The notes: generated by a model not told the origin, from the sequence alone. A stretch of 44,866 nucleotides of DNA from Rozella allomycis CSF55 (GCA_000442015.1 KE560987.1:1-44866); one strand, 5' to 3'; numbered from the stretch's first letter, positions 31,799 to 42,150 are shown. Numbers and translations are program-made.

Positions 31799-33063
31799 AT
31801 GTGGTCAAGCATTTTGGAAAAGTACAGGACCTCAAAAGAGGTAACCGACTCGAATTTGCTTCTTTTTGGTGGTATGAAATGATGATACATTACAAAGATG
31901 AAAAATTTAAATGCCAAATTGTGAACTGTTTCGATAAGATTCAACTGAATGGAAATCTAACATTCCATTATTCGGTTTTGACTGAAGATGAAAATGACAG
32001 TAATAATTTAGTTTTTTACCATAGCAGATGCATTTGCACAGATATGCTGGTGGTCTCACAAAAGTTTGGAAGTGTTTAGATCAGTTATGGAATCCTCTCG
32101 AATATGTTCACCTACTTTTATAATAGCACTGGATTTTTCAAATCCTTCTTGTATAGTTGAAGATTTATATCAGACTTTGGAAATTATTGAAGAATTACGA
32201 CTCTCTGACATGACAATCCATATACTTGTATTTAATGTTTCGTACATGGAAGTGCTAGAAAGAGATCAAAATATGAGAGTTACTGAATGGGAATTCATTC
32301 AACAAACGCTTCGTACAATATGCCTGAAACGTATTTTTTTTAATATTATTGATAACGTAGACAATGCATCACTGTCATATTTTACAAATAAAAATAAAAC
32401 AAAAATACGAAATTTGATATTATCAAAACTTACCAATCAAGAGTTTAAAGATGAGGCATGCGTTATTGACAAGGAAAACGTTTTTGTCCCATTTAATTGG
32501 GACACAGAAGGCAAAATTAAAGCATTAAACGAAGGTTTTGAATTTAAATACATATTTGACTCTTCTAAACAACAAGTCATAGATTTTTACAATACCAAAA
32601 TCCCCAACAAAACGAATAAAGTTAAGGTACTCCAGATAGTTTTTTGATATTCAAGATGAAAAGTGACCAAAACACTACACGAGTTGCTGTTGACGAGCAG
32701 TTATTTTTAAAAGACTTGGGCTTGTATGAACAGTCAAACGATGTAACAACTGATTCAAAGGTAAATTTGGATGGACTTCATGTAAACACCAAATTGGATT
32801 TATCAAATAATCAGAACAAATTTCCTGCTGCTAGTATTAATCCAAAGCCCTTAAAAGACATTTCTGCGGTAATTTGAATTGCTTGTTGTTATAAACAGGG
32901 CGAGTCGCAAAGTGAAGTTTTAGCAAATTTTTTTCAAAATTTATTGAGTAAAAAGAATACCGTTTCAACAACCCCACCGTCCACAACATCTGAAATGAAA
33001 AGGAATGATTTTGCTGCCGAGTTAGAAAGGCTACGAAACAGTACTAAAAGAACCAACAATTAG
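31799..33063 (+). CDS. Dynein light intermediate chain with degenerate P-loop
   Basis: Five exons give 384 residues. Introns are 31872-31897, 32000-32024, 32627-32655 and 32869-32898 (25-30 nt). The start MWSSILEKYRTSKE matches the family WSSIL start. Later landmarks are FIIALDFSNPS, VLERDQNMRVTEWEFIQQTL with the following TICL, VFVPFNWDTEGKIKALNEGF and VAVDEQLFLKDLGLYEQ. The C-terminal adaptor-binding helix is SEVLANFFQNLLSKKN, almost the animal sequence. This chain links cytoplasmic or retrograde intraflagellar dynein to cargo adaptors. The nucleotide loop is NLLLFGDEKFKCQI, without the GxxxxGK(S/T) pattern, so the Ras-like fold probably does not bind nucleotide. It is longer than a single-frame reading would show. 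Confidence 0.88.
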
Positions 33064-33157
33064 GAAAATAAATTACATTTTATTGTTCAATATCAATTGG
33101 ATATTCAAGAATTAAGTAGAAAATATCTTAAGGTTTTCATTTTATGATTTTTGAGAA

Positions 33158-35089
33158 ATGTCCTTTTCTCATGATTGCATGCAATTAGATTATAGCACAG
33201 AAGATTCCTTGAATATATTTGAGGCTTCTCAAAAGGGTAATTTACTTGCTGTTAAATATTGGATTGAAGAGCAAGGATGTGATATAAATGTAAAGGACCA
33301 ATATGAGGCTACTGCTCTTCATTGGGCAGCGATTAACGGTCATTTGGATGTGATTCAGTATCTTATTGATAATAATGCAAACTTAAATGCGATGGGTGGT
33401 ACAACTCCATCTACTCCATTAATGTGGTCAGTACGGTAACAAAGAAATTGATTCAAAATAGTCAAGGTGTGATTCCTGCAACGGCAATGCTTTTGAAAGC
33501 TGGCGTTAATGTTAACGAAGAGGATGCATTGGGATTTTCTCCGATTCATGTTTCATCGCAAAACGGCCAATATTTTACAACTTTGTTGCTGATAGGTTAC
33601 GGAGCCTTTATTAATGCAAGAGATTCAAATAACAGAACACGTAAATTATAAAAATCTTCAATAACAGCATTGCATTGGGTATGCTTTCAATGTCATGCTG
33701 TGCAATTTGTTGAATTGCTAATTGACAATGGCGCAGATAAGAACGCTTTAGATGACTTGGGAAATACCCCACTTCACTGGGCAGTTTATAAAGAAAATTA
33801 CCAATTTGTTGAAGCCTTACTAAAGTTTAATGTGTCACTTGATATTCATAACAGTGAAGGTTACAATCCCGTTCAGCTAGCTTCAAATTTGAAAATTAAT
33901 TGGTTTGCTAAGCTTGTGGAAAAGTATGAAAAGAAAAGGGAAAAGTCAACGCTAACATTAACACTTGACTCTTTTGAAAACGCCGTAGCCGTAAAAGACC
34001 TAGAATTATAGTAGGTAGAAACATTCGGATAATGTTATCTTTTACACGCCATTGTTGGCCAGTGTATTATCTATCGTATTCTTTATGTACGCGGATCCTA
34101 TGTACTCTTTGCCAATGAGTTTGATAACATCGATTATTCTGTTTCTGTTACTTGGTTTGTTATTTCAAAAATCTAATGTCTGGGAAAAAACGCCTTTTAT
34201 GCTCTCTGTTTACATAAATTCCTTACTATGGGACTTTGCAGCATTCACTCTTTTCGTTCATTCAAGTAACTCTTTTAACGTATTTTCTTAGAAAATTCAA
34301 TTGTCTCCAATATGCTTTTCGTTTCTTCTCTTATTTTTCTTTGTAAGTATTTATATAGAACTGTTTCAAACGATCCAGGTTACATTAAGAGGACAGAAGA
34401 TCATGTGAAAGTAACATTACTTCTATTTCAAAAGTAGGTATTAACAAAACTTGCATTAGACAATAATCTTTCAACAAGAACATATTGCATTACCTGTCGA
34501 GTATAACAACCAGCTTTATAAAATAGATTAAGAGACCTTTACGCTCAAAGCATTGTAGGTATTGCAATAAATGTGTTGCGCGATTTGATCACCATTGTCC
34601 ATGGGTCTTTAATTGCGTAGGCGAAAACAATCATACAGACTTTTTTATGCAAATGGTATTTTGCTTCTCTAATCGAATCATTTGGATGCACATGCTTGTA
34701 AACGGTAAAATTTAGTAAATATAAGTAGAGTATTTTACAAATCTGAGGCTTCTGACATCTGCGAGCTACAATTTTCGATGATTTGCTTTGGATTGAATAC
34801 CTCGCCTTGGCTATTCGCTTCATTTGGATGGACTTTGATAAATTCTTTGTGGGCAATAATTTTGCTATTGAAGCATATCAATCAAATCATCTCAAATATA
34901 ACCACGAATGAGTCCATCAATTATCTGAAAATGGAATATTTTTGGCAGGATTCCAAAGGAAATTACTATAATCCTTTCAACAAGGGAATTTTTAACAATG
35001 TGATTGAATTCTTTTCATTGAAAGGGAATCGACGGTTTTATTACAATCGCGTGCCAATTACCGGATCTGGGTCAACTATGTCAGCGTAA
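33158..35089 (+). CDS. AKR1: Akr1-like ankyrin-repeat DHHC palmitoyltransferase
   Basis: Seven introns of 26-28 nt give about 581 residues. Ankyrin repeats fill residues 15-240 ([66 protein letters not shown]). Transmembrane segments follow ([32 protein letters not shown]). The cysteine-rich catalytic core is [18 protein letters not shown] then [16 protein letters not shown], with the DHHC motif complete. Late landmarks TTNES and YYNPFNKG fit the TTxE and NPF-type motifs of DHHC enzymes. This class (yeast Akr1, human ZDHHC13/17) attaches palmitate to proteins at the Golgi. The last intron uses a GAG acceptor. The line-up of the short segment just after ENNH is the least certain part. Confidence 0.88.
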
Positions 35090-35215
35090 TTTACTAATTA
35101 GCAACTATAATAAACTATGTATTTATGTATATCAAAATTATAATCGCCTTAATAACATAATTAGCCTGAACTATTAATTCAGATTTCCCAAAAATAGAAT
35201 CACTTAACGACGGAA

Positions 35216-36013
35216 ATGAAAAACAAGTCTGATGATTCTGATCCTGATTACGGCGAAGAATATAAAACTAAACAAAGAATAGCAAAGAGAATTTCGCAAC
35301 AAAAGCGACGAGCTAACCCAGATTATAGAAAGAAGGAAAATAGTCAACAATTGAAACGAAGGATAAAACAAAGGCCAATTACTAAATACATCAACGAAAA
35401 CATAAGTACTGCAAAAACTAATTCAATTATTCAAACTCATAGTGCGTTTGGACACCGTGGATATAAAATATTAAAAAACATAGACACTAGAATAGATATC
35501 GAGAAATTAAATGAAGATATTAAGAAAGAGAGACTGAATTGGAAACGAAATTGTCAAACAACGGAAGATTCTTTAACGTTGTCAACTGAAATAATAGACT
35601 ACGAAAAGGCCCAGTATAAGAATAAATTCTTTGAAAATGAATTAAATGGAATCATTAAGAATAATATTGGAAATGACTATCAAGCATTTGACATGGTTAT
35701 TGTAAAATCATTGAAAAAAGATTGCGGAAAAAAGCATATACATTACGATTATGATCCGCGCAAAGTTGATGAATACAAAACAGACTATCCAGTATGCGGT
35801 ATTTTGGCCTTTCATCATAATACAAAACTACAAATCTATAAAAATGGAAGCATTAATAAAATTGAAAGTGTTTCTGAATCTCAGATAAAGGATATCACTA
35901 TTGAAAAAGGGGACATTCTCTTATATATTGGCTACTTACCCCATCGTGATAGTCAATGCGATGAAGATAATATCAGTTTACATTTCGTTTGCAAGAAAGT
36001 AAACCAAAATTGA
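35216..36013 (+). CDS. 2OG-Fe(II) oxygenase-like protein with basic N-terminus
   Basis: The 265-residue protein has no intron. The first 80 residues are very basic, with QQKRRANPDYRKKENSQQLK, a motif style often seen near DNA-binding parts of mobile-element proteins. The C-terminal 130 residues resemble a double-stranded beta-helix oxygenase. HIHYDYDP supplies a possible HxD iron pair, GILAFHHNTKLQIYKNG looks like core strands, and GDILLYIGYLPHRDSQ with NISLHFV would supply the distal histidine and the strand bearing the 2-oxoglutarate contact. The call is by pattern only, and the substrate is unknown. It sits at the border between ordinary genes and the repeat-rich right part of the window. 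AATAAA is eleven bases past the stop. Confidence 0.5.
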   Translation: MKNKSDDSDPDYGEEYKTKQRIAKRISQQKRRANPDYRKKENSQQLKRRIKQRPITKYINENISTAKTNSIIQTHSAFGHRGYKILKNIDTRIDIEKLNEDIKKERLNWKRNCQTTEDSLTLSTEIIDYEKAQYKNKFFENELNGIIKNNIGNDYQAFDMVIVKSLKKDCGKKHIHYDYDPRKVDEYKTDYPVCGILAFHHNTKLQIYKNGSINKIESVSESQIKDITIEKGDILLYIGYLPHRDSQCDEDNISLHFVCKKVNQN

Positions 36014-36628
36014 TATATTAAATAAAACTGTTTAAAATATTAAAATTTGAAAAAGATCATAGATATGATGACGCATGTCTATATTGCAGGTTCAAGCTTT
36101 CCCATTCGGAGATATGTTTAAAAATTGATGAGGGAAAATTTGCTCTGAAACTCAACAATATAAGAGTGAAGCAACGATCAGACCCCAAAGAAAATGCGAT
36201 GTATTTAAAACAAAGTACTTCCAATATGGAAATTTCTCAAACAAATTTTGCTATTTCCTTTTTCAAGACAATCTAATACAGAAAGATCTAAGCCATACGA
36301 AAGCCGTTTTTTCATGGAAAANTGCAAATGATGTAATTAGCAGGCAATATCATAGTCGTGCAAATTGTCGTCATTGGGTATAAACGAGTCACAATGGCCA
36401 GATTCTCATGCCCTCACATAAACACAGGATACACCTNTAAAACGGTTTTCTGACATATCCTGTCAGCATTCTTGAATGTTTCATTCCAAAAACCTGTTAA
36501 ATTATTCGACTTAGTAAAAGTATTCATAAAATAAAAACCAGGGTTTATTTAAAATAGATTTTCTTATTATTCAGTTTAAGTCAAATATCAGTGCCAAAAG
36601 CGCAACCTGTGCAGATGGCTTTTTACTT
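36014..36628 (+). other. Spacer with a possible coding remnant and two gaps
   Basis: From about 36040 to 36276 the plus strand stays open and reads protein-like (YDDACLYCRFKLSHSEICLK, then KIDEGKFALKLNN). It has no ATG near its start and no family I know. N characters lie at 36322 and 36437. The remainder shows nothing recognisable. Confidence 0.35.
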
Positions 36629-37326
36629 TTAACACCCCCTTGCAAGCTGTGCAGGTGATGCTAGCGATTCTGATATGGAATTGCTATCAATTAATTCAGT
36701 CGCATTAAAACCTGCTGATTCAGGAAAGCTTGACTGATTAATATTAGAAAATATAAATCCATGATTTATAATAGGTCGATTATCTTTTTCTTTTTCTTGT
36801 AGTTCCAACAGACTTCGTAGGCCAAGGAGATTTCGTAGTTTAACAAATTGTGCGGAGCCAAGAGGTTTGGTAAGAATATCAGCAATCATATATTCTGTGG
36901 GACAATATACTAATTTTACATTTTCATTTTTGACATGATCTTCAATAAATCGCATCTTAATTTCAATATGCTTCGTTTTGGACTGCTGGATAGGATTTGT
37001 TGCTATAGCAATGGTAGATTTATTATCTTGAAAAATTTCAATACTATTTTTGACATTAAATTGTAATTCTTGAAGCATATTTCTATAGCCTAGACCTTCC
37101 CTTATGCACTCGACTAAAGCCATGTACTCTGCTTCTGTACTACTAAGGGCAACTGTAGTCTGTTTCTTCGACATCCAACTAATAGCGCATCCAGCAGATA
37201 AAAATACGCATCCAGACCTTGACTTTCGATCAACCTCCTCCCCAAAACTTGCATCCGCGTATCCTTGTGACTGAAAATTTTGATTGTCGTTTTGCATAGA
37301 GTCAAAGATAACGAAATTGGAATTTT
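36629..37326 (-). mobile_element. Ty1/copia LTR retrotransposon fragment (RNase H end of pol)
   Basis: This is a fossil fragment of a Ty1/copia-type element. Visible parts are the RNase H region at the end of pol, with family signatures SWMSKKQTTVALSSTEAEYM, the KTKHIEIKMRFIEDHV segment, and ADILTKPL, followed by a short C-terminal tail. The rest of the element, including gag, protease, integrase, reverse transcriptase and any LTRs, is not seen next to it. The upstream side ends at the N at 37327. The retained part looks fairly young. The element as a whole is incomplete here. Confidence 0.85.
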
Positions 37327-37360
37327 NCTTTGCAACCCCTGCGACTATTTTGGCGGGAAA

Positions 37361-38249
37361 ATGTCGTTATTATCAAAACGCCAGTTGGCGAACCTGAAGC
37401 GAATCGGCAAGTCGTATAATATAGAGTAAGTGGTTAAAAATAATATAATAGGGATCAGATTAATGAAGAGATGATAAAGACGGATGCGGATGGGATCCCG
37501 AATATTGATTCGTTTTGGGATGCATTTGATCAGAGTAGGTGGAGTTAGAGTGTTTTATTTGTAGAGAATCCGCGGAAGAGTATATTGCATGTGGTAAGGA
37601 CGCCGAAGCAAAAGGCGTTTACTTTTGAAGAATATGAGAGTGAAGAGAGTAGTGTTGAGGAGAGTGACAAGGAGAATATTAATGAGCACATTAATGAGAT
37701 TGTGGAAGAAGAGGATAGGAGGAGTGTTAAAAAGAGGGAGAGTGGATTTAGGAGGAGTGAACAGATTGAGGAGGGTGATCGGCCTGAAGATTGGATTCCT
37801 AAACCAATGCCTGTTCGAATAAGACATAGCAATATACCTGAGAAGGTAGATGAAGAGGATAAAGAGAGTGAAGTCATAGACAATAGGGAATCTGAAACAA
37901 TAGAAAAGAACGCAAAGGAAAGAAAAAGTTTAGGGAAAATTGAAAAGTTGAAGAATGAATTTGATAATTTAATAAATAACGAAATTAAATTTGATGAAAA
38001 TCAAGATAATAATTTTGATTCTGAAGTAGAAGATGGGACAGAAGAAGAACAAGTAGAGGAGAGAATGGACGATGATCAAGTAGTAATGGACCACATGGAT
38101 GAACAAATGAGTGAGCAAATGAATGAACCAATAGATCAGATGGACAGAGTGAGTGAGAATCTTAATGAATCATTTAATGACACCAATGATGAACCTTTGA
38201 ATGATTCCATTGATGATAACACGTTAGATGATTCTCTTCAACCAGAAGA
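37361..38249 (+). CDS. Acidic protein with possible CENP-C/Mif2 N-terminus, 3' end lost in gap
   Basis: Three exons (introns 37426-37451 and 37535-37564) give a protein starting MSLLSKRQLANLKRIGKSYN and continuing DADGIPNIDSFWDAFDQ. The spacing of a glycine-basic segment and an acidic D-x-DG-x-x-x-x-D-x-F-W block resembles the N-terminus of CENP-C/Mif2. After about residue 55 it is Glu/Lys/Asn-rich. It contains GFRRSEQIEEGDRPEDWIPK, which could be a loose RRS-x-R...W-type CENP-C motif, and then MDEQMSEQMNEPIDQMD-type acidic repeats. The frame runs into the N at 38250, so the cupin end that would settle the matter is not present. Other acidic chromatin or kinetochore proteins remain possible. 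Confidence 0.4.
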
Positions 38250-38250
38250 N

Positions 38251-38627
38251 TCCCGTGTTCAGCACAGGCCACAGCATATTACGATTTACGTTTTGGTTGC
38301 AATTGACACAATGATTTGTGGTGCAATACAATCCTGCAACTTTCAGATTGAATGACATAACTATAATGCAATGCTAGCCAATATTTATGCTCTTTGCTGT
38401 TTTCGTTCGTCTTGTATGAGCTTAATGTCGCAAAAAGGTTTTCTTTCTTTCCGTCTACACATTCCGCCGTCATCTGGGCATCCTTTAGTACATTATATTT
38501 ACAAATTTCAATCAAACATTCTTAACATCCAAAAGAAAAAGAAAAACACAAGAAGAAATGTAAACTTACTCAAGAAAGGGTCACAATGACTCAACTTGCT
38601 GCTTGCTGCCGAAGCACGTCACATTGA
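38251..38627. other. Unassigned spacer after a gap
   Basis: This stretch follows the N at 38250. On the minus strand a frame at 38279-38515 reads EHKYW and SCRIVLHHK and might be a degenerate FLYWCH-like zinc finger, but the ligands are not clear. The motif GTCACATTGAATGAAGTTGC occurs twice, at about 38617 and 38671, showing a small internal duplication at the start of the next gene. Confidence 0.3.
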
Positions 38628-39906
38628 ATGAAGTTGCTGCTGAATGAAATTGCTGCTAAAGAAGAAAACGTCACATTGAATGAAGTTGCCACCAGAGAAA
38701 CTGCACCTGCTAAAGTTGTAGAAGAGAAAATTATATCTACTGCAGAGGAAAACACTGTTCACGATGAAATTGGCACGGCTACTGCGCAGAACATTCCAAA
38801 AATATTTACAGACAGAAAGAATGCTTTTCCAGAATATCCAGACTCCATAATTATTAATCACAGAAACCAGGCGGAATGGGGTTGAAGTCGTTTCAGCACT
38901 GCAAGATTTGAGCGCGATATCTAGAAATTTAAAAATATCAGAAAGTCGTTTTTTCATCCAAAATATAGACGATGGACGATTGAGGATATCTTTAGAGATA
39001 GATCCAGTCCAATGGTTTAAGGCTAAGCTGTCCGAATTTTGGGAAGGGCCAGGTAGTCCTTCCCCAGAAGACGAGGTGAATGCAGTTTATTTTCATAGCT
39101 TGCGGCATCTTTTAGACAATTGTGACAACTACATCAGTCAAGAAAGGCAGAAAGAATATGCCGAACAAGAAAACATGACCAAGGAGACTGGTGATAGCAC
39201 GTGCTCAGATTGTAAGTTTAGGAAGTCCGGGAAACCCAAAATGCTTGTTCAATGTAAGAAACATTTGAAAACATTTGGGAATACCTGGACTCCTTGCAGA
39301 TGGCGTCAGGAGAGTTCCAATATAATATACTCGAGTGTGGACGGCTTTTTCCAGCTGGTTTTATACAGTACTTTTGAACAAAGGTGCATTGTTACTGTTA
39401 ACCCAGAATCTTTAACTTGTCCGGTTCATACTGATGAAGATGTGGAACAATCCGTCGAGTTTTGGAATTTCGTATTTGAGTGCATGGATCACATAAAAAG
39501 TTGTTGTGGAGCATCTGTGCCTTATTTAATGATGAACAGAGGATCGTGGGAGAGCGAAAGACGTAGGCAGAAGAACTATATAATGAACTGCCATGCACAC
39601 GTACATCTGGTGTTACCTGCGGCAGTAACTAAAATAAAAATTTTTGAATCATTCACTGGATCCGTCGATTTCAGCCGGAAGCAAAATGTTGATGATCTTG
39701 AAAATGAAATTGCCCGATATAGGCGACAGTTAAGCAGATTGGAAGATTTAAGGCTCCAAAAAGACATCAATTGGCTTAAAGATGATATGAAAGAGATGAA
39801 AAAAGAAATAGTGACAGTGAAAGATGACATGAAAGAGATGAAGCAGAAAATGACCTCGCTAGAAATCAACATTTCGAAAATATTGAAGCATTTAAAAATA
39901 GAATAA
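38628..39906 (+). CDS. HIT-motif-like protein with C-terminal coiled coil, unassigned
   Basis: Two frames, 38628-38884 and about 38890-39906, appear to be one gene. They can be joined by a 25-nt intron (donor GTTGAAG, acceptor GCAAG at about 38883-38907) or may reflect a one-base error in GGGG. The N-part is Ala/Glu/Thr-rich. The central part has WFKAKLSEFWEGPGSPSPED, a cysteine-histidine cluster (CSDCKFRKSGK, CKKH, CRW) and a CPVHTDEDVEQSVEFW block. It also has CHAHVHLVLP, which fits the HIT triad pattern H-x-H-x-H. The C-terminal 80 residues are a charged coiled coil with internal DDMKEMK repeats. I do not know a family with this layout. The stop is in GAATAAA. Confidence 0.5.
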
Positions 39907-41569
39907 ATATTGTCATATTTTTAATTAAATAAATGTATTTTATAAAATTCATGTGCCTTGCTTAGCCATTGAGTTTGAATATTGCGTGGGTCCCTGATGG
40001 ATCTCATGGCTTTACCGCGCGCCATGGTACCCACAGCCATACCAACATTTTTTTCTATTTATTCTCTGTTTTACACAATATTTACTCACAGAAATTAGAA
40101 AATAACACATTTTTTAACAAACGTTTAATCTCGGCTTTATATATCTAATGAGTGAAATAGAAAGAAATTTAGTTAAGAATGAAACATAAGTGGATGATCC
40201 TTTAGAAATTCCTAATCATTAGGCATTTCTTTACCAGGTTCACTTGGGAGAATGAAATGGGAAATAATTTTCTTAGCTATTAAAACTACTTATGCGGTAT
40301 GGGGCACTATTCACATAATCAGAGGATTTGGAATGCTGGAAAATGTCGATCACGGATCATCTGCANATCCTTAGCGTGAATCTTACATGTATTAGTTCAA
40401 AACCTTGAGCGAGATAAATGAGTCCCTAAAGTTTTGTTGGACATCATGTTCTTGTTAAAATGACAAAAATAAGAGAAAATATAGAAAATATAGAAGAAAG
40501 AAATGAAAGAAACGATGTTATAAAAGAACAATTTATTGGAAGCGTACATTGAGGGATCTCGAAGCTCACACTTGGAGACCTTTAAACATTTATCAATCTC
40601 AGCTTACTCTTTATGCAAACTCCGACATTTTTCGCCCTTATGGGATTTCTAGTGTGAAAAATGAGTGCGACAAAGCTTATTCTATCGTATCTAGGGAAAA
40701 ATCAGGTTATAAGACTCCCCATAATATAATTACCTGTCGGGTAACAATAATACGCGCTGAATGAGCAAACCCGATCGGCGAATGCGTCTTGTCCTCAAGG
40801 GATCGGAGAAATAAATAAACAATCGTTACTAATCTCAACTCTCTTAAGTTTTTATTAAGTTTTTCATACTAATTGAATAATAATAAGAAATAATCAATCA
40901 ATCAATTAAGAAAAACTACATTTACTAATTTTAAGAGTTCTAATCAGACTAATAGTGTTGCACTAGTCATAAATAACATAAATTANCTGCAAGCCACCTA
41001 CGTAATTGTATGCAATACTAAGGCGACATACCCTGAGGACTGCAGGGAAGGCAAGATCTGCGTGAGTTGATCGAGGCAAATGCTTTAAGAGTTCGCGATG
41101 CACAAGATCTTGTTTGACAATTCCGTCTAATTGATTATTCGATTAAGCGAGATCTAACACAGTTCCGGCAAAGCAGACTTGCTGATTATATTATAAATAA
41201 GTAACGTATTTACAAGACTTTAATCAGATCTATAAACAAGTCTCCCAGTGCTCGTTAAATCGGACGGGGAGTTTATAATTATCAATAAATTTTCTNCTAC
41301 TGTGGAATGAACAACGAATATTGCGATGAAGGACCAAGAATATTTAGAAACGTTTTGAACAAGTCTCGCAGTGCTCGTTAAATCGGACGGGGAGTAAAAC
41401 CTATCTATATTCAAAATATTNCTTATTGTTCAAAAAATCCCATTCAAACTCCCTAACCCGCGGACACTACCATCTGGAATATCTCGCCAACGACCTTTAC
41501 TACGGAACCTGAAAAAGAATATTACGTGTATCATAGACCAAATTTGAAAGAAAACGGAAGCAAAAAATG
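39907..41569. other. Repeat-rich spacer with several gaps
   Basis: N characters lie at 40366, 40986, 41296 and 41421. A frame at 40549-40764 (RDLEAHTWRPLNIYQSQLTL) is open but unassigned. Bases 41235-41272 and 41358-41395 are near-identical copies (core GCTCGTTAAATCGGACGGGG) on either side of the N at 41296. The rest is AT-rich with no recognised gene or RNA. Confidence 0.4.
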
Positions 41570-41992
41570 GTTACAGACATACATACACACAAACACACAC
41601 ACACACCACTCGACAACCACCCTGGCAAAAGATGTAAATCCCTTAAAGTGAGTGTGTACTCGAGGTGAAAATGGTATTAACTCAACTTGCCAATAATCGT
41701 TTCTGAAGTCCGGGTCGTAAACTCCCCGTCCGATAAATTTCTTGTTAACTTTTATCTCTCGGCGTTATCATTTGTAATCAACAATATCAGCACTTCGGTG
41801 AGTTCTTCAAATTTAACACCATATTCTCCATTCAAAATAATCTCTATTTNATTGACATGTTACAAAAGGGGCCAACGACAAAATCACCCCGGGTGTGCCA
41901 CACCCCTTGTAGAAAGCCGGGACCATATTGGTTGAATTTTTGTCACAGTATTGTCACGTCTTTGTGACAGAGGCTTAACAGAAAAGTTATTT

Positions 41993-42054
41993 TGTGGAAA
42001 AAGGGAAGTGTTATTANATTAGGAGCTGCAATGTGGAAAAAGGGAAGTGTTATT
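41993..42054. repeat. Short duplicate flanking an N
   Basis: The 24-base sequence starting TGTGGAAAAAGGGAAGTG occurs at 41993-42016 and 42031-42054, around the N at 42017. This is the same gap-edge duplication pattern as elsewhere in the window. Confidence 0.7.
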
Positions 42055-42133
42055 AATTAAATCAAAGATTAATTAATAATTTATTTTATAATCTGGGTCT
42101 TAAATGTCTTCATTAACAAAGTCTACTATTGAT

Positions 42134-42150
42134 GTCGACACAGTGTCGAC
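42134..42150. repeat. Perfect 17-base palindrome
   Basis: GTCGACAC A GTGTCGAC is a perfect inverted repeat with eight-base arms and a one-base centre. It lies inside the spacer of the long inverted repeat pair. It could be a protein-binding or element-internal site, or chance. Confidence 0.6.

Noticed and set aside
37545-37883. Ser/Leu-rich minus-strand frames
   Set aside because: These are shadows of the acidic plus-strand gene.
38279-38515. FLYWCH zinc finger on the minus strand
   Set aside because: Only KYW and a C...HH arrangement are visible. The ligand spacing is not convincing and no ATG starts it.
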